A DNA stretch of 6,363 bases from a bacterium (lineage in GTDB: Bacteria > Latescibacterota > Latescibacteria > Latescibacterales > Latescibacteraceae), in NCBI GenBank assembly GCA_021372535.1, contig JAJFUH010000189.1, positions 1 through 6,363 of the forward strand, written 5' to 3'. The position numbers and the translations under genes are program-made. Positions within the stretch are counted from its first letter, which is position 1. Each line of letters opens with the position of its first letter. The notes beneath the pieces were generated by a model. The model searched no databases and was not told where the DNA came from. It worked only from the letters and a program-made list of their open reading frames with translations. Of the stretch, positions 1 to 5,741 are shown piece after piece.

Positions 1-69
1 GGCACGTATATCGCCAGCATCAAAGCGGGCGCAGTTATGAAAAATCACCGCATGATGCTCGTCCGGTAA
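1..69 (+). CDS. 3' end of a secreted protein with a sorting-domain-like C-terminal tail (partial)
   Basis: Frame 1 is open from the window edge to TAA at 67-69 and gives 22 residues. The tail has the pattern G-x-Y, then I-x-A-G about six residues later, then basic residues and a final MMLVR. This spacing and the basic-ended last strand match the C-terminal sorting domains of type IX secretion cargo (TIGR04183-like) and the related FlgD-like Ig-type tails of FCB-group bacteria. If right, the protein is exported and the tail is its secretion or attachment signal. Everything upstream is outside the window, so the catalytic part is unknown. It runs towards the minus-strand cluster and is followed after 49 bases by an intrinsic terminator, which supports a real gene end. 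The tail is short, so the family call is an inference. Confidence 0.7.
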   Translation, partial: GTYIASIKAGAVMKNHRMMLVR

Positions 70-118
70 CACGAGAGCATTGGTTTTTCCATCAAGTACT
101 CCGCACGTACTTAATAAT

Positions 119-150
119 AAAAGCGAGGGGTTCAATTCCCTCGCTTTTTT
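119..150 (+). terminator. Rho-independent terminator, probably bidirectional
   Basis: AAAAGCGAGGG (119-129) pairs perfectly with CCCTCGCTTTT (138-148) around an 8-base loop, and the plus strand ends in six T (145-150). It lies 50 bases after the stop codon of the partial plus-strand gene. Because the stem starts with AAAA, the minus-strand reading also ends in four T followed by an AT-rich stretch, so it may also stop transcripts arriving from the minus-strand cluster. The loop resembles a tRNA T-loop, but no tRNA surrounds it. Confidence 0.88.
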
Positions 151-160
151 ACGTCTATGC

Positions 161-173
161 GGGGATAAAAACA
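161..173. repeat. Left putative target-site duplication of copy 1
   Basis: GGGGATAAAAACA lies directly against the element start at 174. It matches AGGGATACAAACA at 495-507, directly after the right end, with 11 identities in 13. Confidence 0.6.
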
Positions 174-494
174 GTGGCAAATCCCCATTTTAAAAAACAC
201 TTTTTTAGATGTTACTTCCTTCAGGTGTTACTTCCTTTGCGTGCCCAAAGGAAGTAACCAGGGAAAGGGCACCCCGTGAAAAGCCTTTTTCCCCGTTCAC
301 TGCCCGTTTTTCGGGAATGTGTGAACTCACGACCCTTCGGCTCGCTCGGACAGCACCCATTCTTTTTCCGAAAACCGGTTGTGACCGTGGGGCTTTTCAA
401 CGGGTTAATAAACTCACAGGCTTTAATAGTCTATATTCTATTTACAATCAAGGTATTACAGTACAGCTAATCGTGGATTTTCGGGGGTCTTCAG
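174..494 (+). mobile_element. Non-autonomous insertion element, copy 1
   Basis: This stretch matches 4103-4403 in the same orientation. The core 226-460 aligns to 4141-4375 without gaps with about 14 differences in 235 bases (hand count, about 94% identity). Both copies start GTGGCA. This copy ends at about 494, just after GGGGTCTTCA. The ends form only a weak inverted repeat (TGGC..A..CCCC against the complement of the right end). No transposase or credible protein is encoded; the open frames across it are not conserved. Compared with copy 2 it has a 16-base tandem duplication at its left and a few extra bases near the right end, so it looks older or more decayed. Family unknown: the duplicated target length would suit an IS4-like transposase acting in trans, but that is inference. 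Confidence 0.8.
210..241. repeat. 16-base tandem duplication inside copy 1
   Basis: TGTTACTTCCTT occurs at 210-221 and again at 226-237. Copy 2 of the element has it once (4141-4152), so this is a local duplication in copy 1. It gives the first arm of the hairpin at 228-257 a second possible partner. Confidence 0.75.
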
Positions 495-507
495 AGGGAT
501 ACAAACA
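495..507. repeat. Right putative target-site duplication of copy 1
   Basis: AGGGATACAAACA, the partner of the repeat at 161-173. Two mismatches are expected if the insertion is old. Confidence 0.6.
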
Positions 508-545
508 GGATCATTATCCTCGCTGTTCAGAAGGAAACGTAAAGC

Positions 546-1052
546 TCACCGGCCGTTTTTCGTCATCTCGAACAGCCAGCCGCCCTGTTGTGCAATCCCG
601 CCATCCGGCTGTACGGCGCTTATCTTGAGCGTTCCATTCAAGCCGTTTTCAGTGAGTTTCGCGGACACGGTGTACCGCGCCGAACCGCTGTCAGCGGTTT
701 CGGTCCGGGAAAATTCGGCGGCTGAGGACGAAAACACCGTAACCGGCACGATAAAGCTGCAACGGAATTTCCCATCGGTCGTTCCGAGCTCGAACGCAGC
801 CTGCCCGCCGCGTTCTTCTATGACGAGCCGCGCGGGGATTCCCTCGTTTCCCTTTTTGTCGGTGACAGGGCCGTAGACATAGACCGCGGTCCCGGTGTAG
901 GCGCCTGTCCACCGGGTAAATATGCCGGAATTCCCCTTGTTTTCAGGCTGTACGGGTTTTTGCCGGGAATACCCGGCGTCACACCCCGCACCTGTAATGA
1001 TCAGCATGATTAATAGAAATTGTATCGTTATTAAATCCCGTATTCTCACCAT
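546..1052 (-). CDS. Small putative lipoprotein of unknown function
   Basis: 168 residues. I chose ATG at 1050-1052 over the upstream ATG at 1092-1094: the former has a purine run (AAGAAAG) six bases upstream, the latter only AT-rich sequence, and the signal peptide then starts normally. Residues 1-24 read as a lipoprotein signal: basic MVRIR, a hydrophobic core to about residue 20, then GAG-Cys24. The -3 residue is Gly rather than Leu/Val, so the lipobox is imperfect and an ordinary signal peptide or anchor is possible. After Cys24 comes a polar linker, then about 125 residues that alternate in a beta-strand-like way with glycine turns. I recognise no family. It is 156 bases after paralog D on the same strand, so it may be the last gene of the cluster or have its own promoter; an envelope partnership with the DUF4159 proteins is only positional inference. 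Confidence 0.72.
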   Translation of the reverse strand: MVRIRDLITIQFLLIMLIITGAGCDAGYSRQKPVQPENKGNSGIFTRWTGAYTGTAVYVYGPVTDKKGNEGIPARLVIEERGGQAAFELGTTDGKFRCSFIVPVTVFSSSAAEFSRTETADSGSARYTVSAKLTENGLNGTLKISAVQPDGGIAQQGGWLFEMTKNGR

Positions 1053-1106
1053 CGGTGTCTTTCTTACTGAGTTGAGTTCAAACAGAACAATCATATATAA
1101 TTTTAA

Positions 1107-1127
1107 ATTTACGATTTACGATTTACG
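1107..1127. repeat. Three tandem ATTTACG heptamers
   Basis: ATTTACG is repeated three times head to tail with no variation, 55-75 bases upstream of the lipoprotein start, inside an AT-rich stretch (1085-1160). It could be part of a promoter or operator, but no convincing -10/-35 pair is visible. A second small tandem repeat, CATTGAAT twice, lies at 1182-1197. Confidence 0.6.
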
Positions 1128-1208
1128 AACAAGATTTGTTTGACTCTTAAAATTGTATTGTGCAAATCAATTTCGGGATACCATTGAATCATTGAATGCA
1201 TGGCGGTT

Positions 1209-2474
1209 TCACTGATTCCGGTAGGCATACCATTCACCGCGGCCATAACCCTTCTGCTGGATAAGACCAAAAACGACCAGGTTGACGCCCATCATGAGCT
1301 GTTCCCTGTTGCGTGACTCCGCTCCCCACATGAGGCCATACCCGCGGTCGGAAAAGATGGCGATAAGCCTGTCGCCGAACCATATTCCTTCGAGGTATGG
1401 TTTTGTTTTATCCGGCACCGCACCATACTCCTGCGAAGCCCCCTCGGGCGCACCATGGTCAAAATCGAAAAAGCAGTGATACACAGGATGATTATCGGGA
1501 ATCCTTTCTATTGCACGTGCAGAAGACGTCAGCTCCTGCAGAAACGATCTCAGGATCATACGCAGGGCTTCATCACCCGGCCTGGCGCTTTCAAGAAAGA
1601 GTATGCCGCCGGTTCCGATGAAATGACGGAAACTTCCCTTTTCGGCCTCGGAAATCCGGATTCGCCTGTCTGCCAGAATATAGACGAGCGGCGGCCGATT
1701 GACGAAGAGCGAATCGACGGTCAGGCCCCGGACGGAATTTTCCTTGATCGGACGTGCCACCGGATGATCGAATGACCCTGTAACTATGACCGGCGTCGGG
1801 AGCGGGTTGTCGACAACGGCGGTGATGTTCGTCATGCGGTTGATGGCGTTCGCGAGGCCTCTGATCGACAGGCGCATGGATTCGGTCGGCTTGAAATTCT
1901 CGAACTGTATCACCGGAATATGGACATACCCCTGGGTCGCCATCTTGTTGTCTGGATTGTAGATGATATCGGCGCGGTACATCCCGGGATCGTCGAACAG
2001 GCGGTTCTTGATGGGAATCCGGTCGTCGGGTGCGCGTGAAATGCCGAGGTCGATGTCGATTCCGCCGGGGAGCGCGACAGTGTCGCTCTCATGGCCGACA
2101 TGCACTTCGGCGGGATGAGACTCCGGAATCACCGGAGAGAAACGGTGCGGCGCGCTGCCGGGAGCAGAAGCGGATGGGTGAATCTCATTGGTTTTCCGCT
2201 CATAGCTCCGGTGATGGAGTGGTTGTTTCCTGAGCATGAACGGCTCAGTATTACGGCGCTCGATGAGACGGAGCGTGACTATCCGTGGCTTTTCCTCTGT
2301 CTTGACAGCGATCCGTCTGTACGGAAAAACCGCGAGCAGCAGAGCATGAAATACAACAGCGATGATAAACCCGATATGGAGATATCTGCGGTTTTCGCGT
2401 TCGAGCCGCCCGAAGTCGATGATGCCGGAAACCCGTGACAAGCGGGGATCATTGTTACCGTCGTCCATAGTCAT
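1209..2474 (-). CDS. Membrane-anchored DUF4159 protein, paralog D
   Basis: 421 residues, stop TGA at 1209-1211. Start ATG at 2472-2474; a second ATG at 2466-2468 sits six bases after AAGAG and may be the true start (419 residues). Layout: cytoplasmic 1-32, one membrane helix about 33-50, a basic, proline-rich periplasmic linker to about 180, GYVHIP at 182-187, then the DUF4159 domain to about 413. Domain landmarks: GTGG 287-290, HPVYHCFFDF 329-338, LEGIWFGDRLIAIFS 361-375, MGVNLVVFGLIQ 395-406. Family knowledge: DUF4159 is predicted to have a glutamine-amidotransferase-like fold, with no established activity. Oddity: where B and C read NGGFA-[IF]-[VL]-DNG, this copy has TGGILFLESA, so the DNG turn is lost. 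It follows C by 28 bases, so both are probably on one transcript. The N-terminal plan recalls TonB-type anchors, but no TonB C-terminal domain is seen. Confidence 0.9.
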   Translation of the reverse strand: MTMDDGNNDPRLSRVSGIIDFGRLERENRRYLHIGFIIAVVFHALLLAVFPYRRIAVKTEEKPRIVTLRLIERRNTEPFMLRKQPLHHRSYERKTNEIHPSASAPGSAPHRFSPVIPESHPAEVHVGHESDTVALPGGIDIDLGISRAPDDRIPIKNRLFDDPGMYRADIIYNPDNKMATQGYVHIPVIQFENFKPTESMRLSIRGLANAINRMTNITAVVDNPLPTPVIVTGSFDHPVARPIKENSVRGLTVDSLFVNRPPLVYILADRRIRISEAEKGSFRHFIGTGGILFLESARPGDEALRMILRSFLQELTSSARAIERIPDNHPVYHCFFDFDHGAPEGASQEYGAVPDKTKPYLEGIWFGDRLIAIFSDRGYGLMWGAESRNREQLMMGVNLVVFGLIQQKGYGRGEWYAYRNQ

Positions 2475-2502
2475 CTCTTGTCAGAGAGATATCGTTCGGG
2501 TT

Positions 2503-3933
2503 TTATTTACCGCCCGGAGCAGGCGATTCATCATGTGCCGGAATGGATGAGTATGCATGATAATCGACAACCTGTTTCGTTATCCCGCCGCGCTGGATGA
2601 GACCATATACCATAAGATTGACGCCGAGCTTGAGCTGGGGATTGAAATTATACCGTGAACGATCCGATGAAGAGAAATCGCGGTATTTCGACAGTGTGAC
2701 GCCGTCCCGCCATACATGGCCGTAACCCTTGTTTGAATAAACGGCGACAAGACGCTCGCCGAGCCAGACTCCCCAGAGTTCCCCCGGATTGTCCGAGATA
2801 GCCTTGCGTACTTTTTCGAGCACGGGTATATGGAGCATTTCGCCCCACGGATTTACGACAGGATTTTCATCGGGGGGAGTCATTTTTTCCGCTCCCTCGG
2901 GCGCTATTGTGAAATCAAAGAAGCAATGGTATATCGGATGGTCGATCGGGACAGGCTCCATCCGGAAATCATCGCCGAGACTGATACGGAGGATATTGAT
3001 CAGCGTCGCTTCGGCAGGAGAGTATTCCTTCCAGGGTGTGCCGTTGTCGACAATGGCAAATCCGCCGTTTTTAAGGTACTTTCCTAAATTCTCATATTGA
3101 GAAGGTTTTAATTCTAACACTTCGGTAGTGTCAGTTGTCAGGTAAATCATCGGGTATGTGGAGAGTTCCTCCGAACAGAGGCAGACAGGATCATCGATTT
3201 TCACGGAAATCCCCGTATAATAATTAAACGCTTCCGAAAGGCCGTCAACTGCACCGGCAAGATTATACCGCGGGTTCATTTCACGAATAAATTTCGGAAT
3301 GTGAACGAATCCCTTGATATTCTTCCTGTCAGACGGGTCCTGAATAACGAATCCCTTGAACTGCCCCATTGCTTCGATATCATCGAGGCTGAGCATCTCA
3401 TCACGGAGCGAAAAGCCCCGTTCAAGCTCGCGTGTTATCTTCGTGGTATATCCGAAATCACCGGGATCGAACCGTTTCTCGACAGCGAGGGAATCGGGGA
3501 GCATATTGCTCTCTGCGAGACGTTTGGTTTCGGTGTCGAGATCACGGCCGAGTTTCGAAAGAAAACCGCGGTATTCTTCATTCTCGATGCTCCTGAAATC
3601 CCCGTGCGGTGTTTTAAACCGGAAGTGACTTTCGGCGTTCCGTAACTGGGAGAGGAAATTACGGTCGAGGGTGAATGGTTGTGAAGGCTCGAATTCCTGC
3701 GGTTCTTCAGGCAGGGTAATAATATCGATCAGCTTTACAATACGATATTTTTCATGGGTGACTGCAAGTCTTCCGTAATGTATGAACGGAGCGAGCGCAA
3801 GCTGGAACAGCAGGGCGATGACAAACCCGGCATAGAGATACCTGCGGGTTTCATGTTCGAGGCGATCCATGTCGAGCAATGAGATTATGCCCGATGGTTC
3901 CGCTGTTTTCGGATCATTGTTCACGGGTGTCAT
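2503..3933 (-). CDS. Membrane-anchored DUF4159 protein, paralog C
   Basis: 476 residues, the longest copy. Start ATG 3931-3933 has only a GC-rich GGCGG directly before it; a 16-residue ORF with a good ribosome site overlaps the start, so translation may be coupled. Layout: cytoplasmic 1-32, membrane helix about 33-51, acidic-proline stretch LPEEPQEFEP 74-83, a charged, probably helical linker about 90-170, SLRDEMLSLDDI 175-186, KGFVHIP 207-213, then DUF4159. Landmarks: NGGFAIVDNG 289-298, HPIYHCFFDF 332-341, GVWLGERLVAVYS 388-400, LGVNLMVYGLIQ 436-447. Differences from the others are a longer insert between the HCFF block and GVWLGER, a second insert at about 410-430, and a polar C-terminal extension after 463. 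It should sit in the inner membrane with the domain in the periplasm. The reaction is unknown; the family assignment rests on motif pattern alone. Confidence 0.9.
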   Translation of the reverse strand: MTPVNNDPKTAEPSGIISLLDMDRLEHETRRYLYAGFVIALLFQLALAPFIHYGRLAVTHEKYRIVKLIDIITLPEEPQEFEPSQPFTLDRNFLSQLRNAESHFRFKTPHGDFRSIENEEYRGFLSKLGRDLDTETKRLAESNMLPDSLAVEKRFDPGDFGYTTKITRELERGFSLRDEMLSLDDIEAMGQFKGFVIQDPSDRKNIKGFVHIPKFIREMNPRYNLAGAVDGLSEAFNYYTGISVKIDDPVCLCSEELSTYPMIYLTTDTTEVLELKPSQYENLGKYLKNGGFAIVDNGTPWKEYSPAEATLINILRISLGDDFRMEPVPIDHPIYHCFFDFTIAPEGAEKMTPPDENPVVNPWGEMLHIPVLEKVRKAISDNPGELWGVWLGERLVAVYSNKGYGHVWRDGVTLSKYRDFSSSDRSRYNFNPQLKLGVNLMVYGLIQRGGITKQVVDYHAYSSIPAHDESPAPGGK

Positions 3934-3964
3934 CCGCCGTCAAACCGCCGTTGTTTCGCGCCAT
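3914..3964 (-). CDS. Possible 16-residue leader ORF overlapping the start of paralog C
   Basis: ATG at 3962-3964 is preceded by AAGAGG (3969-3974) four bases upstream, a much better ribosome site than that of paralog C. The frame reads MARNNGGLTADDTREQ and stops with TGA at 3914-3916, so it runs through the ATG of C (3931-3933) in another frame and ends 17 bases inside it. The obvious role is translational coupling, with ribosomes ending on the leader re-initiating at C. The peptide has no run of one amino acid that would suggest amino-acid attenuation. It could be chance, so confidence is low. Confidence 0.35.
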   Translation of the reverse strand: MARNNGGLTADDTREQ

Positions 3965-3985
3965 AAATCCTCTTGTGCTCTCTAT

Positions 3986-4014
3986 TTTATAATGTACTGT
4001 TTTTAAAAAATCAT
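3986..4014 (-). promoter_or_regulatory. Candidate promoter for paralog C (and D)
   Basis: Reading the minus strand, ATGATT (4014-4009), a 17-base spacer, and TATAAA (3991-3986) make a sigma-70-like pair with a good -10 and a weak -35. It would start transcription about 15 bases before the leader ORF's ATG. The region is AT-rich, so chance matches are easy. The promoter rules of this lineage are unknown; a Bacteroidota-type TAnnTTTG box is not seen. Confidence 0.28.
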
Positions 4015-4058
4015 CACCAGATATTTTATATGAAAAAATTTTGGTGAAACGGTCTGAC

Positions 4059-4079
4059 ATCCTGCTTAAGAGCAAGGAT
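4059..4079. other. Short hairpin upstream of paralog C
   Basis: ATCCTGCT (4059-4066) pairs with AGCA-A-GGAT (4071-4079), an eight-base-pair stem with one bulged A and a TAAG loop. No T run follows on either strand, so it is not a terminator. Its role is unknown. Confidence 0.35.
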
Positions 4080-4089
4080 TGTGCGAAGT

Positions 4090-4102
4090 ACCAATTTATA
4101 TG
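4090..4102. repeat. Left target-site duplication of element copy 2
   Basis: ACCAATTTATATG, directly before the element start at 4103 and identical to 4404-4416. Confidence 0.85.
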
Positions 4103-4142
4103 GTGGCACCCTCCCATTTTTTAAAGAACCCTTTTTTATATG

Positions 4143-4172
4143 TTACTTCCTTTGCGCGCCCAAAGGAAATAA
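4143..4172. repeat. Hairpin 1 of the element (copy 2)
   Basis: TTACTTCCTTTG (4143-4154) faces CAAAGGAAATAA (4161-4172) with a six-base loop and one mismatch. In copy 1 the same hairpin (228-239 with 246-257) is perfect over 12 pairs, with loop CGTGCC. Confidence 0.75.
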
Positions 4173-4209
4173 CCAAGGAAAGGGCGCTCCGTGAAAAGCC
4201 TTTTTCCCC

Positions 4210-4241
4210 GTTCACTGCCCGTTTTTCGGGAATGTGTGAAC
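4210..4241. repeat. Hairpin 2 of the element (copy 2)
   Basis: A nested hairpin: GTTCAC (4210-4215) pairs with GTGAAC (4236-4241), and CCCG (4218-4221) with CGGG (4227-4230) around TTTTT. The whole block is identical in copy 1 at 295-326. Confidence 0.75.
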
Positions 4242-4403
4242 TCACGAGCCTTCGGCTCGCCCGGACAGCACCCATTCTTTTTCCGAAAACCGGTTGTGAC
4301 CGTGGGGCTTTTCAACGGGTTTGTAAATTCACAGGCTTTAATGGTCAATATTCTATTTATAATCAATGTATTACAATTCATCGTGGATTTTAGGGGGTCG
4401 CCA

Positions 4404-4416
4404 ACCAATTTATATG
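4404..4416. repeat. Right target-site duplication of element copy 2
   Basis: ACCAATTTATATG, identical in all 13 bases to 4090-4102 and directly after the element's right end. Confidence 0.85.
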
Positions 4417-4484
4417 CCCTTGACAGCACAAAATAACACATTTCATCACAGGGTGCATGAAAAAGACACCTTTACACCGCTCGC

Positions 4485-5741
4485 TTAATCCGTAAAGTGG
4501 TCGGAGTTCATTCGTGCTATGCCGCCATCCTGGGTCAATGCGAACACGACCATATTGACGCCCATTTTAAGCTGGGGATCGTTATTTCCCATTTTTTTCA
4601 AATCCGCCCACTTTTCGGCATATCCTTTGTTGGAATAAATCGCGACAAGGCGGTCGCCGAGCCAGACACCTTCGAGGTAATGTACATCATATTCTGGTAT
4701 TTTAACCACTTCGGGCGGTAGTCCGGAAGCACCAATGATTTTCCGTGTAAGATAAATATTTTTCTCCGATCCCTGAGGCGGGCCGTCGCTGAAATTGAAA
4801 AAACAGTGGTAGACCGGATGAGAAACCGGTATCGGCTCGAACCGTGCAAGCGAACCAAGGGAATCACGGAGCATCTGCCGCAGCGAAGCCTCCGCAGGGC
4901 TGTATGGATGCTCGGGGAGACCGTTGTCGAGGAATGCGAATCCCCCGTTACGGAGATACTGGCCGAATTTCTTTCGTTCCTCAGGAGTAAGCTCGAACAG
5001 GCGATCCGCGGCGATAAAAAGGCACGGCGTCCTGCCGAGCCTCGATGAATCGAGGAGGAGATGGCTGTCCACTTCGGCGCGGATGTCCGTATACCAGCTG
5101 ACAACGCTTGCGAGATTGATTATCCCCCGCCTGCTGCTTTCCGGCGGTTTCAGCTGCGCCCCCCATACCGATGAAATGCAGCAGAATCCCCGGGGGCTTT
5201 TACTATCCGGTGTTCCATGTGAAATGAGCGCCCGGTAACGGCCGTAATCGCAGTCGTCGAGGCTGATAAACTCATCACGGAGGGAGATTCTCCGGTCGGG
5301 CTGACGGCTGACCGGCCTGAATTCAACGGGAATGCCCTGACCGGAAAGATGTTCAACATCGGGAGCGGAAATCACCATTTCCGGCAGCGAGTCGACGACA
5401 ACCTCCATGCCGGGTTTCTGGCCGGAAAAACTTCCGATTGTGCCGGTATGCCGGCAGAAATGAAAATCTTTTCCCGATGGTAACTCCGATTGTCGCGAAG
5501 GTTTCACAGGTTCAAGCGGGTTGAGTTTCCGGGGATGTGGTAAAACGAATGTATCCCGCGATGGTTTATGAACCACTGTCCGTGATTTCCTGACCGAGTA
5601 AAAAATACCGAAAACCAGATAGACGGTAATGAGGAGTATTCCGTTGAGCATGAGAAGTTTATGGATTTCCCGTTTCCCCTTCATATCATTCACCGTATCC
5701 GGTTTTCCGGTTTTCTTCGATGTACATGAAGTATCCGACAT
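4485..5741 (-). CDS. Membrane-anchored DUF4159 protein, paralog B
   Basis: 418 residues. Start ATG 5739-5741 has GGAAGG eight bases upstream, which decides it over the inner ATG at 5682-5684 (MKGKRE), where no ribosome site is seen. Layout: a cytoplasmic segment of about 28 residues with several Lys, membrane helix about 29-48, a proline-rich basic linker (LPHPRKLNPLEPVKPSR at 67-83), SLRDEFISLDDC 153-164, then DUF4159. Landmarks: NGGFAFLDNG 265-274, SPAEASLRQMLRDSLG 281-296, HPVYHCFFNF 308-317, LEGVWLGDRLVAIYS 356-370, LKMGVNMVVFALTQ 391-404. The position held by GFVHIP in C reads GFCCIS here. The C-terminal block is closest to partial paralog A. DUF4159 has no known enzymatic role; the domain should lie in the periplasm. 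No terminator is seen after the stop, and the mobile element sits 81 bases downstream. Confidence 0.9.
   Translation of the reverse strand: MSDTSCTSKKTGKPDTVNDMKGKREIHKLLMLNGILLITVYLVFGIFYSVRKSRTVVHKPSRDTFVLPHPRKLNPLEPVKPSRQSELPSGKDFHFCRHTGTIGSFSGQKPGMEVVVDSLPEMVISAPDVEHLSGQGIPVEFRPVSRQPDRRISLRDEFISLDDCDYGRYRALISHGTPDSKSPRGFCCISSVWGAQLKPPESSRRGIINLASVVSWYTDIRAEVDSHLLLDSSRLGRTPCLFIAADRLFELTPEERKKFGQYLRNGGFAFLDNGLPEHPYSPAEASLRQMLRDSLGSLARFEPIPVSHPVYHCFFNFSDGPPQGSEKNIYLTRKIIGASGLPPEVVKIPEYDVHYLEGVWLGDRLVAIYSNKGYAEKWADLKKMGNNDPQLKMGVNMVVFALTQDGGIARMNSDHFTD

Larger units (their letters stand above)
70..545. other. Convergent intergenic region
   Basis: This gene-free stretch lies between the plus-strand gene end and the lipoprotein stop. 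It holds a small hairpin (AAGTAC 94-99 with GTACTT 107-112), the terminator at 119-150 and element copy 1 with its flanking repeats. Nothing recognisable remains in 508-545. Confidence 0.7.
4103..4403 (+). mobile_element. Non-autonomous insertion element, copy 2
   Basis: 301 bases bounded exactly by the 13-base direct repeats ACCAATTTATATG. It starts GTGGCACCC and ends GGGTCGCCA, so TGGC-ACCC-CC at the left is mirrored by TGGCGACCCCC on the other strand at the right, an imperfect terminal inverted repeat of about 12 bases. Inside are several hairpins shared with copy 1. No protein is encoded, so it needs a transposase (or other machinery) from elsewhere, like a MITE. It sits between paralogs B and C, opposite to their direction; without it and one repeat the spacer would be about 237 bases. 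The perfect flanking repeat suggests it is younger than copy 1. Confidence 0.87.

Noticed and set aside
119-150. GGTTCAATTCC looks like a tRNA T-arm.
   Set aside because: No acceptor, D or anticodon stems fit upstream, and the longer 11-bp stem with a T run is a plain terminator.
209-628. Open frames across element copy 1 (plus strand), with counterparts at 4079-4393 and 4136-4441 in copy 2.
   Set aside because: They start and stop at different places in the two copies and run through hairpins; they are by-products of a non-coding repeat.
4014-4047. Inverted repeat TCACCA/TGGTGA as a possible operator upstream of paralog C.
   Set aside because: Six-base arms 22 bases apart in AT-rich DNA are easily due to chance.
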